This document shows, one piece after another, positions 9,613-21,200 of a stretch of DNA of 64,000 bases. A program made the translations under genes and the position numbers. The stretch is from Opisthocomus hoazin (taxonomy: Eukaryota > Chordata > Aves > Opisthocomiformes > Opisthocomidae): contig NC_134415.1 in assembly GCF_030867145.1 (NCBI RefSeq), forward strand, positions 21,430,417-21,494,416, read 5' to 3'. Within the stretch, counting starts at the first letter, position 1. Every line of letters starts with the position of its first letter. The notes beneath the pieces were generated by a model. That model made no database searches. It worked only from the letters and a program-made list of their open reading frames with translations, and had not been told where the DNA came from.

Positions 9613-12600
9613 AAGGCTCCAGCAATTTGTAGGTCAGGGACTTCATCAACAACAAAACCGACTAAAGTCAGGACCTCAGAAAGATCAAGGCTTAAATGTT
9701 AAAGTCTGGCAACGCTGTTAACTGAGAACAAGGTCTCAGTGGTACATGCTGGGCAGACTTCATTTTGACATTGCTATGCCATAACCTTCAGTATAAGCTA
9801 AGGGGATGATGCAGTGGGTAAGCAGTGATCCCAGGAGACTGCTTTAATGCAGTGGTATAGCACAACTGTACCATCTCCAGATGTCACATTCTTCTTATTT
9901 AAAGTGAGAGACACTGAAAATTGTCTAATGAATCTGTTTGCCTCTGGTTTTGGTCACACTTAAGAACTGTCTTTAAAAATGACCCAATCATGAGAAAACC
10001 CCAGGTACATATTTTGAAATAAATCCTCTTTAAGAATAGTAACATGATGCCTCAGAACTTATTTTGTCATAAAACCAGAAATAAGCCACAAAACATACAC
10101 GCTGAAAAATTATATTGGCTTAAGTCTCACCATGTGTGGCTCACAGCCATCAGAGATTGACATATCACAGCAGGTATGATTTTTTTTGACCCAGGACAGA
10201 GCACTGGGATGAGTAGAATGAGACTTGAATGCTTTTTCCGTTTGGGAGAGGTCTCCAGGGACTGTGCAGAAGGGACCGTGAAGCCATGCTGTCTGCTTCA
10301 GCATGGATTGCAGTGGGAGTCAGGAAACACACTGGTGGGGATTTCAGACAGCAGTACATGCAGACAGGACTAGTCTCAGAGAAGGAACATGTCTGTTTAG
10401 GATATATGCAGAGTTGTTTAGAAACCTTACATATGCCACCACAAATTTAGGAGCACATTGGCACCGACGAGTAAAGATCTGCAGAGAACAAACACACATA
10501 CGTACACACACTGAGGCAGGAACCACTTTCAGTAACCAAATAATTCTGTCACCAGACAGCCTAAAACTGTTCAAAGGCACCGTTTCTAGCCAAGACCAAC
10601 AGATTTGAAATATTTTTTGAATCTCTAGGCAAATGAATTTTCAGGATATGACAAGCCAAAAAGTCTTTCAGAAACTTTCCAAACAGATGATCTCATTCTT
10701 TTTAGCCATCATCTCTCTTAAACACCTTGACCAGTTTCCTTCAAGTCTTCCAAAAAATCTGTCCCGGAATAAGATTATGCCTGTGAAGTTGTAGGTGTCT
10801 AGGGCTAATTTTGGCAAGGTGAGGAATAGGAATAAAATCAAATTTATAATGGAAACTTAAGGACATCTGCAGTTTACTGAATACTGTTCAGTGTGATCTA
10901 TATAATGCATGATCTTTCCATTGTAGCAAAAATATAAAGTGCTTTTATTATCACTGAGGGAAAAGAACACTTCCTCCGTATGAAGTCCTACCTATGAGAC
11001 AAAAAGACCTGGCAGGTCATGCAAGTATTTTTGCATCCTCCCACTAAAATTTTTATAGGATCCAGATTCATTTCCTAGGGTCTGGCTTGAGGATTCGTGC
11101 AGAGTATTACACCACGTTGGCAGTGCAGAATGATGACAGTTTCTGACTGTAGATGTGTCTCTACCACAGACCTTATTAAAATTACAGCGTGGCATTGACA
11201 TACCCAACTATCTTGAAGTTAGACAGCTAAGGTAGTACTAACACCATGGCAATGCCATTACAGAATGCAGCACAACTGCAAAACCTGCTATAAATGCAGA
11301 GTACAGTAAACAGATATTTTTTGCAGGCCATCCCAAACACTGTCTTCCTGGGATAGTGTTACTAACTGGACCTAAGCTATCTAGTTTAATGGGAATTTAT
11401 GTTTGTCAGAGCTCTAAATCATCTGAAGGTCCAGTGGTGTGGGTAGTTAAATGAATATATTCTGGAATGTTATAAAGCCTGCCTCAAGACAGTTCCTAGC
11501 CAATAGCTCCTACAATTCACATTGATGCCCAGTTTGGGAAAACATAGCACACACAGAATTTTTACTGAGATCTGGAAATTTTCTGGGTTGTGCAATGGTT
11601 AAGGAAAAACTCCTCTAGGGACCTTACGCAAGCCTTCTCAGATTCCTGCAGCAGTTAGAGGTCCTTTCTAGGGGCTTGTAAAGCTCACTAATAAAAATAT
11701 CTATAGGGAAAGGGAAAGGGTTATATAGGCTGCAGATCAGAGACCACATTTCCACCCAATGTGCAATTAAGCTGTCATCTGCGGACACCACTCCCAGAAA
11801 TAGTATATCATCCTGAAAGTTATTTTACGTCTGCTAAATCCCATCCCACTCCTGACCTGCACCCATGCCACTTATTTCTGGTCACCAAATGGCCTCCCAA
11901 CACAACCACCTCACTTGGGGACAACAAAGCTCAGCCTGAAAGCTCTTGCTGTTGGACTCTCCAGTGTTGTTTGGAAATGCGGAGAAAAAAAATTGATTCA
12001 GTGGATCAAATTAAAGTAATTCTAAAAGCTGCCAAACTAACTCATCTCCAGAACCTAGCAGCTTCAGCCTAGTGCTCAGACCAGTAAGGAAATCTGGAAA
12101 ACTGGTCCTGATCCTATGGGACAGGGAATGCCGGTCTGAAATATGACAGCTGGATAGCAGTGGAAAACGTAAATGGTGAGCAGAGGACAGCTATAAAGCC
12201 ATCATACATACCCAAACGCAAGATGTGCTCAAACTTAAGCCATTAGATGCCATTTTCCCAAATTTTGCTCTCTGGTAGTGTAATCGCAGTCTGCTTAAAA
12301 CAACTTCTGTCAACAACATGGGCTACAATATGGGACTAAGTATGTCAGTGAACCAAAGTACAGCCTCACAAGACACTGGTCATTTTGGAAAGGTTAAAAT
12401 TGTCAAGAATGCCTACCAAGTTGAGACCCTTGGGCATGGAGCCTCTTGCACTCGGGCTGTTTAGCTGACTCCAACTTCAGCCTGAGCACCAACCACAGAG
12501 CAGCATCTAACTCCAGATGTTTTTCCTGCTCCCACAAGAAAGAAGAAATGTGAAGTTAGTCTCTGGAAATTTGTGTAAGTGAATTTTCAGTGATACATGA

Positions 12601-13393
12601 GCTTGGAAATGCCATGACTATTCATCCAGGCCCTTCCACACACAAAACTTCAGTCTGCGGTGACATACGGCATGGGAAATTTCAGCTCAGACAGCTGAAG
12701 GCTGGCAAAATTATAAACAATCAGAAACAAGGCCTTCTAATGGAAACTGTTAGACAGCATTAGCTGTTGGGCCACTGTCATCTTCACAGCCAGAAAGTGA
12801 TTTAATCTGTCAGTTATGTGAGCACTAGGAGTGATGAATAGGTCTTTGTATTCATTCACAGCATGTACCCAGAATGACATATGATGTGGGGTTTTTTGGT
12901 TTGATAGTCCACTGGATCTCTGAAGAGCTGGGAGTTTGCACAACACAGCTATCCAAAGCAGTGCCACAAAAGATACCATCCACGTTCAGAAAGAAGGATT
13001 CCCAAGGTGGCTGACTAGTGTCCTTTCTCCGCAACTCAACTTGTCTATCGTTACCTGTGCAACTCAAACAGCCCTATGTCAACAAAGTTGCCCAGTTTTT
13101 GCCCTCAGTTTTAGCCATCCCTGATGGCCGCACTTATAATCAGGGTGGCACAGAGGCACAAATGCAGCTTGTCCATGGCTGCCAGCACAAGGTAGTGCAG
13201 CCACAGGGCTCCTCCGCAGAGCGATGCTCCTTGGGCCTGCCAGGGCCATGCTAGCAGCCCAGAGGTTTTGGGTGACCACACTCCCAAATGTGATCAGCTG
13301 TGCTGGCAGAGCAGGGGCACAGGGCTGCTCGAGCCAGGTGACTCCTTTTGCAGAACAACTTCTCCGTGCTTTATCGGTGAGTGCAGTTTTCTG

Positions 13394-13427
13394 ACTCCTT
13401 TTGTTGCTGCAGCAGCACAAAAGGAGT
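13394..13427. repeat. 34-base near-perfect palindrome
   Basis: Arms ACTCCTTTTGT and ACAAAAGGAGT (11 bp, perfect) flank the self-complementary core TGCTGCAGCA, leaving a two-base bulge (GC). This makes an almost uninterrupted cruciform-capable palindrome in otherwise ordinary intergenic DNA. Confidence 0.8.
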
Positions 13428-15719
13428 GGAGCAGGACCAGCAACTCATGTCATGTTTTCACCTGGTATGCCTGAGAACAGTATGTTCTATCATATGTTCA
13501 AAAAAAGCCTTTAAAAAAAGCTCATCACAGCTCTGCCAAGATCTGGTGGACATCGTGGTCCACCCTTCCCCAGCAGCTGCTTGGGCTGGACACTGGCTGG
13601 ATATAATCCCCTGTGGAACAGAGGCACAGGGGCACAAGAGCCTGGTTTGCCATCTGGTCACGGTCACTTACTAGCTTGGCTTTCCTAATCCTTGGAAGCC
13701 AGTGGCAACTAGTCCCAAGCCAAACTCCTTTTTCATTGCCATAGATACAAATGCACACGAATTCGAGTAAAATGAGATGATTGTAAACTTCCAAGGATGT
13801 TTCCAAATGCCAGCCAAAAACTCTCTGAAAAGTCTTGGTTTAAGAGAGATTACTACATGCTACCCTACAACCCCTCCTCCCAGGACAGGTACAGCTTCTG
13901 AATTCATCTGTGTTGTAAATGGTGTGAAAAACTGGAGTCTACCACTGGCCACACTTCAACATGTTTCATTTTGGCACCACCCCCAAAGATGATTTCTACC
14001 ATTCAGATGAATATGGCCTATTTTTTTTTCTCTTGTTCGTGTGATCAGTTATTTCTTATCACTTCATCCCAGTGTGGACAAGGTGCTCAGGCTTTGTTAG
14101 CTCAGTCAGACCCTATGCAATATAAATTATTTTTTTTCTCTCTCCTTTTGCTTCCTGAGCTGCCCTTAAACATACATACTCTTGACTCTTAAGGGTGAGC
14201 TGATTGTGGGACGACACACAGCAGAGAAGAGATCTGTGTGGGTGACTGGGGATGGTGGTATAGGATTTGGAAGGGACAGGGCACAGCTGCCTCCACCAGA
14301 TCTGTGCTGAGGAACTGAGATATTACGGCCACAGCACAAGGGCTTGACTCCCCGCTGTGCTGCTGGGATGTCCAGCCCCAGGAGAGCATGGTGCTACCAG
14401 TAGGCCACAACTAGAGAAAGTGGGGGAATCTTTCCCTCTTCCATTTTCCTGCAGGTCAGACCGAGGTTTCTGCAGAGCACCTTTACTCCGTTCTCAATGA
14501 GCAGCTGGGCCTAGGGCCCCGTCAGTCTCTACTTTGAAGCATCGTGAAAGGTTTGAATGGTGTTGTCCATCACTACTAGAAAGCAAACAATTCCCCCAGG
14601 CGCAGGGCTGCCAAGGCTGGCTTGTAACTTTTATCTTATCCAGCCACTGCAAAAGACACTGTTGAAGTGGTGGCAACCCATGAACTACAAGTAGGCACTT
14701 AAATCCATCCCTGTTAGATGAAATTACAGGAATGAAGTGCTTAAGTAGTTCACTGAAAGGCATAAACCTTGAACCGAGGCAGTTGTCAGAGGACAGAAGA
14801 TAAGGGGAGGAGGGAAAGTTCACCTACAGCCATTACTTCTGAAGGCACAGGAAGGGGTCTACTGTCCAACGTGAGTGAAGCCAGCTGCATCTGGGAGCCA
14901 TCAGACCAGAGGTTAAGTTAGACTGGGACACTGCACAGGGGTAGCATTTGCCATTTAAACGTTGCAGAGATAGACCATGCAGTGCCGTACCTGTAAAGAT
15001 GCCAGTCACTTCAGGCAGTTAATAGGTTCATTGAACAGCTATCAGCCTGGACAACTAGAGAGAAGGTATCAGCTTCTCAGTGTGTTCTCTCCTTTTGATA
15101 GACGGCTCCCAAAAGTCATGCATGATTTTCATAAGGCGAGATAATAAGCTGTCAGTCATAGGAAGCCTAGAGTGAACCACACAGAAAATCAACACAGTCT
15201 GAAAACAAGAAACATGTCAAACTGCAAAAACAGTTTCTTTCTTTAAAAATAAAATAAGGAAGTGATTTGAACACAGAAACTTTGATTTACAAGTAATATT
15301 CTAGTCATCAACAAAATAGGAGGAAAGTATCTATTTGTGTGATTCCAGAATGATTTGATAGGAAACATGCTGCAATTAACTCTTGATACGGATTTGCCCA
15401 GTGTCATCCCGTGCTTTCTAGGCTGCATGACTTTATTCTCAGCTCCTCTTCTTTCCTGTAGACATCAATGAGAGAGGACAAGGAGGAGAAAGGGAGATCG
15501 CAGGACACTGAGGGGCAGGAAACCATAGAGGAGCAGTACATAGTATTTCTGCATGGTATATCCCATATATCATACATATGTTTTGACTCTCAATAGATAT
15601 ACTTACTTAAGTATTTACTTATATAAGTGACAGGGAAGACTTAGATGGTCATTGTCATATGAGCACAGGAGGTCATCTTGAGCAGAGAAGACGTGAGAAA
15701 ACTCATGTAACCCATTGCC

Positions 15720-15960
15720 ATTGCAAGGGCACTGCATGGGCTTGTGGGATGGGATGGGATGTGGGCCTGGATCAGTGGGGCCCACAGCCAGGCAGGGCTG
15801 TGGGAGCTGGAGCCCAGCCTTGCTGCAGCATCACTGGGGCAGGGGCTGATGGCCCTGGGGGGCTGACACGGGCCCTGGGCAGGGTGGGCAGGGGGCTGGG
15901 CGGGGATGTTACAGCCCCTTAGTGCCCTCAGGCCCCTGGCAGCCATGGCCCAAATGTTGG
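15720..15960. other. Local GC-rich patch with a G-quadruplex motif
   Basis: A purine-rich, G-rich stretch in an AT-rich neighbourhood. It contains GGGATGGGATGGGATGTGGG (15746-15764 plus flank), which fits a canonical intramolecular G-quadruplex with short loops. CpG is scarce, so it is not a typical CpG island, and the open frames across it have no recognisable domain. Confidence 0.5.
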
Positions 15961-16619
15961 AGATATCCCAGCCCTACATGAAGACATGTGAGTTAGAGGG
16001 AGGTTGTGCAGATACAGCCGCCTCCAGCTGTTTTGGGGCAATTCAAGCAGTGCTGGTAAAAGGAGGATGTAAACTCCATTATCCTGATGTACATGGTGGA
16101 GTTGCCCCAAGCATGGCAGATGCTGTTAGCCATGAAGAGCCCCAGCACCTTCATTCCTAGCAATGGGGAAGAACAGGTTTTTCATGGCCAAGAAAGGGCT
16201 GACTTGAGTCAAGCGCTGTCATCCTCCCCTGCTCCACTCTCATCCCACTATAGGACTGCCCATGACAGCACTTCCCAAGATGGGGAGAGGAGGAGGTTGG
16301 AAAACTGAGGCTATTGCTGCCTTCTTAGCAAATTAATTGCCTTGAGGGAGACCAGACGCCGGGGTTTACTCAGGTGCAATACTCTGCATGAAGCCTTCAT
16401 TTACTTTTTTTTTTTTTCCCCAGCAGAAAGAGTAAAAAAATTGTCAGCAAGTGACAGTTTGGGTTGCTGGGCTTTGGTGGTTTTTATTTTTCTCCCCTCG
16501 GCAATTTGTGCCAACTGTTACTTCATGCATATGAAACACACAACTTCCAGCCTTTCCTCACTGGTGTGAAGTAAGAGTTTGGCACATGTTGAAAACAACA
16601 AGCAGAAATTAACTTGCTC

Positions 16620-16810
16620 TCTCCCATCTTTAATATCAATACCCGCCAGTAATTATGTGGAGAATTAAACACGTAGTCGTCTTGCCATCACCCTAATTCT
16701 CCACATTAAAAAGGGATTATACAACAAATTAGCCTGATTTAGTCTGTCTTCCAGGGATTTACCCAGTGGTTCACTCTTCTTTATTAAATTAGCAGTCAAA
16801 GAAGCTTTTG
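16620..16810. promoter_or_regulatory. Candidate conserved non-coding element with a hairpin-capable inverted repeat
   Basis: This repeat-free, AT-rich block has several AATTA/TTAAT homeodomain-type cores. A perfect 13-bp inverted repeat is formed by ATGTGGAGAATTA (16655-16667) and TAATTCTCCACAT (16694-16706), separated by 26 bases. The look is that of a developmental enhancer. Conservation is predicted, not seen. Confidence 0.3.
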
Positions 16811-17949
16811 GCTTTCAGACGTGTTATGAAATCCTCCCCAAGTTGAGACCACCGGTGCTAGGAACTGCTGAAGTGCTTACTGCTCTGGAACCACCTCCTT
16901 GGTATTTGCAGAGCCTGAACTCCAGCTGACCCACCACGAAGTGAGAACACTTGTAATCTGATCTCCCGACATTCGCCCTCCAGTTCAGAAAAAACGATCC
17001 CCTAAATCGCAGGGCTCATAGACTCTTCAGACTCCTTCCTGTGCTCGTTTAAATATAACCCAGAGTTCAGATCTGGGGGTATGTGACAATGGAGTCTCTG
17101 CCAGTTCTCTCTCTGGTGATGGGTTAGTGGGAAGCAGCAGTTGCAAAGCACAGCTAGATGCCTTTCCACCAGTTGTGCAAGAACATCTCTCTTGCCTTCA
17201 GTGACAGGGATGTCTGCTGACCAGAAGGGTAAGCTACCAACACACAGAGCGTCTTGTTCCTCCTCAGCTGACTCTATGTTGGAGAACTAACACTTCTTTC
17301 ATACAGAATTACACAGAATGAAGTCTGCTGATTGCTAGTCATCTGAAGGCCTGATGCAATGCCCGCTGAAACCAAAGGCTGTTTTTCTTGTGGCTTCACA
17401 GGCTTTGGATCATCGCCTCACTCAAAAGACTAAACCTTTGAGTATTTCTAGCTTAAGGGTCAAACCCCCTTACTTTCTGCATTCTCTGCTTGTAGCTGTA
17501 ACAAGTCCATGTCACCACCACAATGCTAGATTTGATGGCAAAGAGATCTGTGAATCAGTACAGAAATAATCATGTACTCCTGTTTTTTCTCTTTCCTTTC
17601 TTCAACTTCTCCCTTGAGGGTATAAACCCAACTGCTCCAGTCAGGCCCTTCTCAGACTCACTGGAATTGCAACTCCATTTTTTACTGTGCTAGAATGAGA
17701 CAAATATATTAACATGGCCAACAGATTTCTACCGAGACTTACAAATATTATATATTATTGCTTGATTTTAAGCAATAATTCCCACGTTTCTTACAAAAAA
17801 AGTTCTTATCTATTTTAAAGAAAAATGCCTGATGAAAACAAAAAAAAAAAAAGAAAAAAAGAAAATTATATTCTGATTTTTCCAAGACTAGACAGTAAGT
17901 CTGACCTCCTATACACATATTCTCATTAGTCTGAGTTGAATGCCTTTGC

Positions 17950-18274
17950 ATGCTTGAATTGCTTGTGAAAGGTGTTGGCCTGAAACGTGGGGTGACTGAG
18001 CTCATCCATGTATCTACATTACTTCTACAGTGCAGGCAGGGAAAGGGTGCCCTGTACTCACTATGCTTGCAGCACTTGCCTGAAGAAGTTCTAAAGGACC
18101 AGTTGCTGATGACAGGTCTGAGCACTGCTCACCATCAGGTTTTTTGCATTGCAGACATGCACTCATGGGTACTTCATGCGGGACTTCAGAGAGTGGTTTG
18201 GTGACAACAGCTTTTGGTCACCGCTGGTGGAGGTGACAGGCAAGCCAGAGGTGGAAGTATCTGTGCTCCGCTAA
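17950..18274 (+). pseudogene. Unrecognised coding-like segment with an apparent frameshift
   Basis: Two overlapping open frames look protein-like. The first runs 17950-18204 (84 codons, starting MLELLVKGVGLKRG and including QGKGALYSLCLQHLPEEVL). The second, in a different frame, covers 18155-18274 and ends at TAA 18272-18274; its 39 codons include HGYFMRDFREWFGDNSFW and PEVEVSVLR. A single-base shift around 18155-18165 would join them. A splice-acceptor-like GGTTTTTTGCATTGCAG lies just before 18155, so the second part could instead be a terminal exon. Codon use in the second frame (GTGGAGGTG, GGCAAG, GAGGTG) is unlike the surrounding random frames. I do not recognise the family. The amphipathic helical pattern of the first part recalls death-fold (CARD-like) domains, but only weakly. 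It may be a decayed gene, a retrocopy, or chance. Confidence 0.35.
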
Positions 18275-21200
18275 TGATCCACTCCCCACTGAGTAGACAA
18301 AACAGAGTCTAAAGAAAGAAGAAAATATAACCCCTTGTTTTCAGCATTACTGGTACTTACAGCTACTGACTGCGACAAACAAATGTTCGTGTTAAATCTG
18401 GCCTATACTACAGCAAACAGTTCTTGCCTGGCGAGGTTTGGAGATGACCACGGTGGCTCTAAAAACACCCATCCCTCTTAGTTTTTATTTCTGCCATTCT
18501 CTGCTATGTATCTTTTTTACCCATGCAGTCACTTCATGACCTGTTAATCCACATTGCTTTGAGAAAGCTCAGTCAAGGAAAATTCAATATAAAGCCACAT
18601 TTTTTTCCAGTACCCTCATGCTCTGCCTACCACAGTTGTAAAAGAACGGTGTTTATCCAGCTGCACAAATTATCAGTACTGTTCAACTGACATTGAAGTT
18701 TCCCTTTAAAAAGTCTTTATGAGGGGTGGGGTTTTTTTATGAAAACCTGATTCTGTCAGATGCTTAGTTTTATTCCCAACAGCCTCTGATTTAAGAGCAG
18801 CTGAACATTCTCATGAGAGGAACATATGGTACCATGCCTCAATATCCATCTAAGTAGTTAAAAAGTCACCCAAAGAGAATTTAATTGGTCCTGAAATTGC
18901 ATACAATTATTTAAAAAATAAGTAATAATTCATTTGAAGTTGTTCACAGTAAGCAAAAACTATGTGCAAATACGCAATCTGAGATTAAAACTCCATGTAC
19001 TTAACTAAGGAGGGATGGCTTACAGCAGATAGGCTGGATAAACCCAACCCTCAAGTGACAAACCACACGGGTAGCAATAGTCATTCCTGCTGCCTTTGGG
19101 GATCTTCACACCCAGAAACGGAAAAGTTTGTCATAAGTGTCCTTCCAACCATACTATTACAAGCAGTGTGAAAATATCTTCTTAAAAAACCCCTCCCACC
19201 AAAAACTAAAAGCCTCTACCCTCTCAGAGTGGATACATGAAATGAAGAGGATGCCTTACAGAAACGGACAGGGAAAAAGAACCTAATTCTATAGAAAGGA
19301 TTTCTACAGATACCAAAGTACCGACGTAATATTTTGATAACGTAGGGGTTTTCCTCATTTTCACACTTTTTCAGGGTTTTACAATGCAGATTTAAACATC
19401 TCCAATTGTGCAGCCTGGTTTAATGTGATCTATATGTAACACATCCCACTGGTGATGTGAACTACATGGTCCCCCGTGCCAATACGTACAGCTTTAGTTC
19501 AAAGTGCAGCAACTTGTACTTTTTCATCCAGTACTTTTGCTTTGGTCTCCAGTGTCAGGCAGTATTGTAATAGTGAAATGTAATATTGCAAATATTGCAT
19601 TAAAAATATCTCCTGATCTATAATACGTGCTAGCCCTGTAAAAGTGAAACCCTGTTGGAATCCTGAGAACTCAACAGGAGGCAAAATAACCAGACATCAG
19701 CAGTTTCTGTAGCATATTTGTGACCTTCGTTATTAATCCAGCAGCGTGGACAGGGTAGAATTGCACTGGCAAACGCACACGCTTATCAAAAAAATTTCAC
19801 CCCCCCCTTGGTGCAATTGCATGGGATCCAAAACACCACAAACAACTGCTAACCTCTCTGAGCAGTGATCAGCCCTAATCATGGCATTCTGCAAACTGGA
19901 AAAAATAAACTAACTAAATTAAAGAAAAACAGTTTTATACAAAACAAAAATGCTTCAGAGTAGGAGACAGAGCCAAGCAGCTATGCATCAGTATATGTGC
20001 CTCAGAGAGATTTCCGCCCCCCCTTCAAAAAAACCCCAAGAAAACCATGCATTAATTATCCCATTGAATGTCTTTTCTGCAATGTTTTGCTTTAAAAAAT
20101 GTGAGAAAAGGAGTTGAAGATTTAAAAAAAAATGAAGAAGAAAAGCCGATCCTAAAGCGTTGAGGGACATATTGCTCTGTGAGGGATGTATTCAGAGAGG
20201 TTTCATGGAAGTTCCTCACATTAATCCTGTTGGCAGCTGGCAGGACTTGTGTTGCAGGGCTTCTAGGCTTGGGTCTACCGCATTGCTACAAAACACCAGA
20301 GCAACGCCTGTAGCAAGAACAGAAAACCAACTGTAGAGTACACAGGAATGAAACTAAAGAGAATGCCAACCAGGTTTTGAGAGGAATATATTGGGAAGAA
20401 GACAGAGGCAGTAAAAAAAAGAGTGGAAGCAGGAAACCCCTTCAAAATCATAAAGTGCTAAAAGATTCATTCAGAAGTGTCTCCTCCAAAGCAAAATATT
20501 CCTATTGCCTCACTTCATTGACAATGCCATTTCCATAGAGTCTGGAATCTGATCTGGCACATCTAATTTACAGAAGCTTATAAAATTTGTTTACTATAAC
20601 AGCACATGAACAATGATGTGCTGTGGATTTTACATGAGTATTTTATTTTTCCGCAGAAGTCAATAAATTTGTGCCAGCAGAAATCTTTGCTTTACATTCC
20701 CATAAAATATTTTATCCCAAAGAACAATAGAAACTCTAATCAGACTGCATCACTTTATAATGTTACAAACTGCAATTAATCTGACTGAAAAGCCATACTA
20801 GTTTTTGACTGAAAGGCATGTCATTAAGTTTCTGAGTTGTTTACATGTAAGGCAACATGACAGGAATTTGTGCGGAGATGAGAGAAAATGAGCTATTTGA
20901 AATTAACTATTTGGAATCCTGTCTATCGCTGTTTGCAGCATGAAGTGGATTGGCAGGGCTGATTACATGGATTCATGTGGGATTGGTAGGAGGATTTTTC
21001 ATATTGAGTTGTTCTTTAAGGAATGCTTGGTAAAAACTCACCATGCCTTTAGGTGTTCAGGTCTAGGGAGCAAGGGAATTTTCATTAACATGTTTAGTTT
21101 CTAGCAAGAGTAAATAATAAATCTAAAAAATGGAAATATGTGAATTATATTAAGCAAGACAGGTAAAAAGTAACATGATTCATACCTTATATGTGAAGCA

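Larger units (their letters stand above)
8651..17949. other. Gene-poor intergenic stretch
   Basis: No convincing coding sequence is seen. All open frames are short (at most about 110 codons) and show no recognisable domain. Separate entries cover an old repeat near 9500, a near-palindrome at 13394, a GC-rich patch at 15720-15960 and an inverted repeat at 16655. A 13-base unit is duplicated in tandem around 8795-8820. Confidence 0.55.

Noticed and set aside
17748-18125. 125-codon minus-strand open frame overlapping the coding-like segment
   Set aside because: Its C-terminal half is a translated poly-T tract (poly-Phe), and it is antisense to the more gene-like plus-strand frames.
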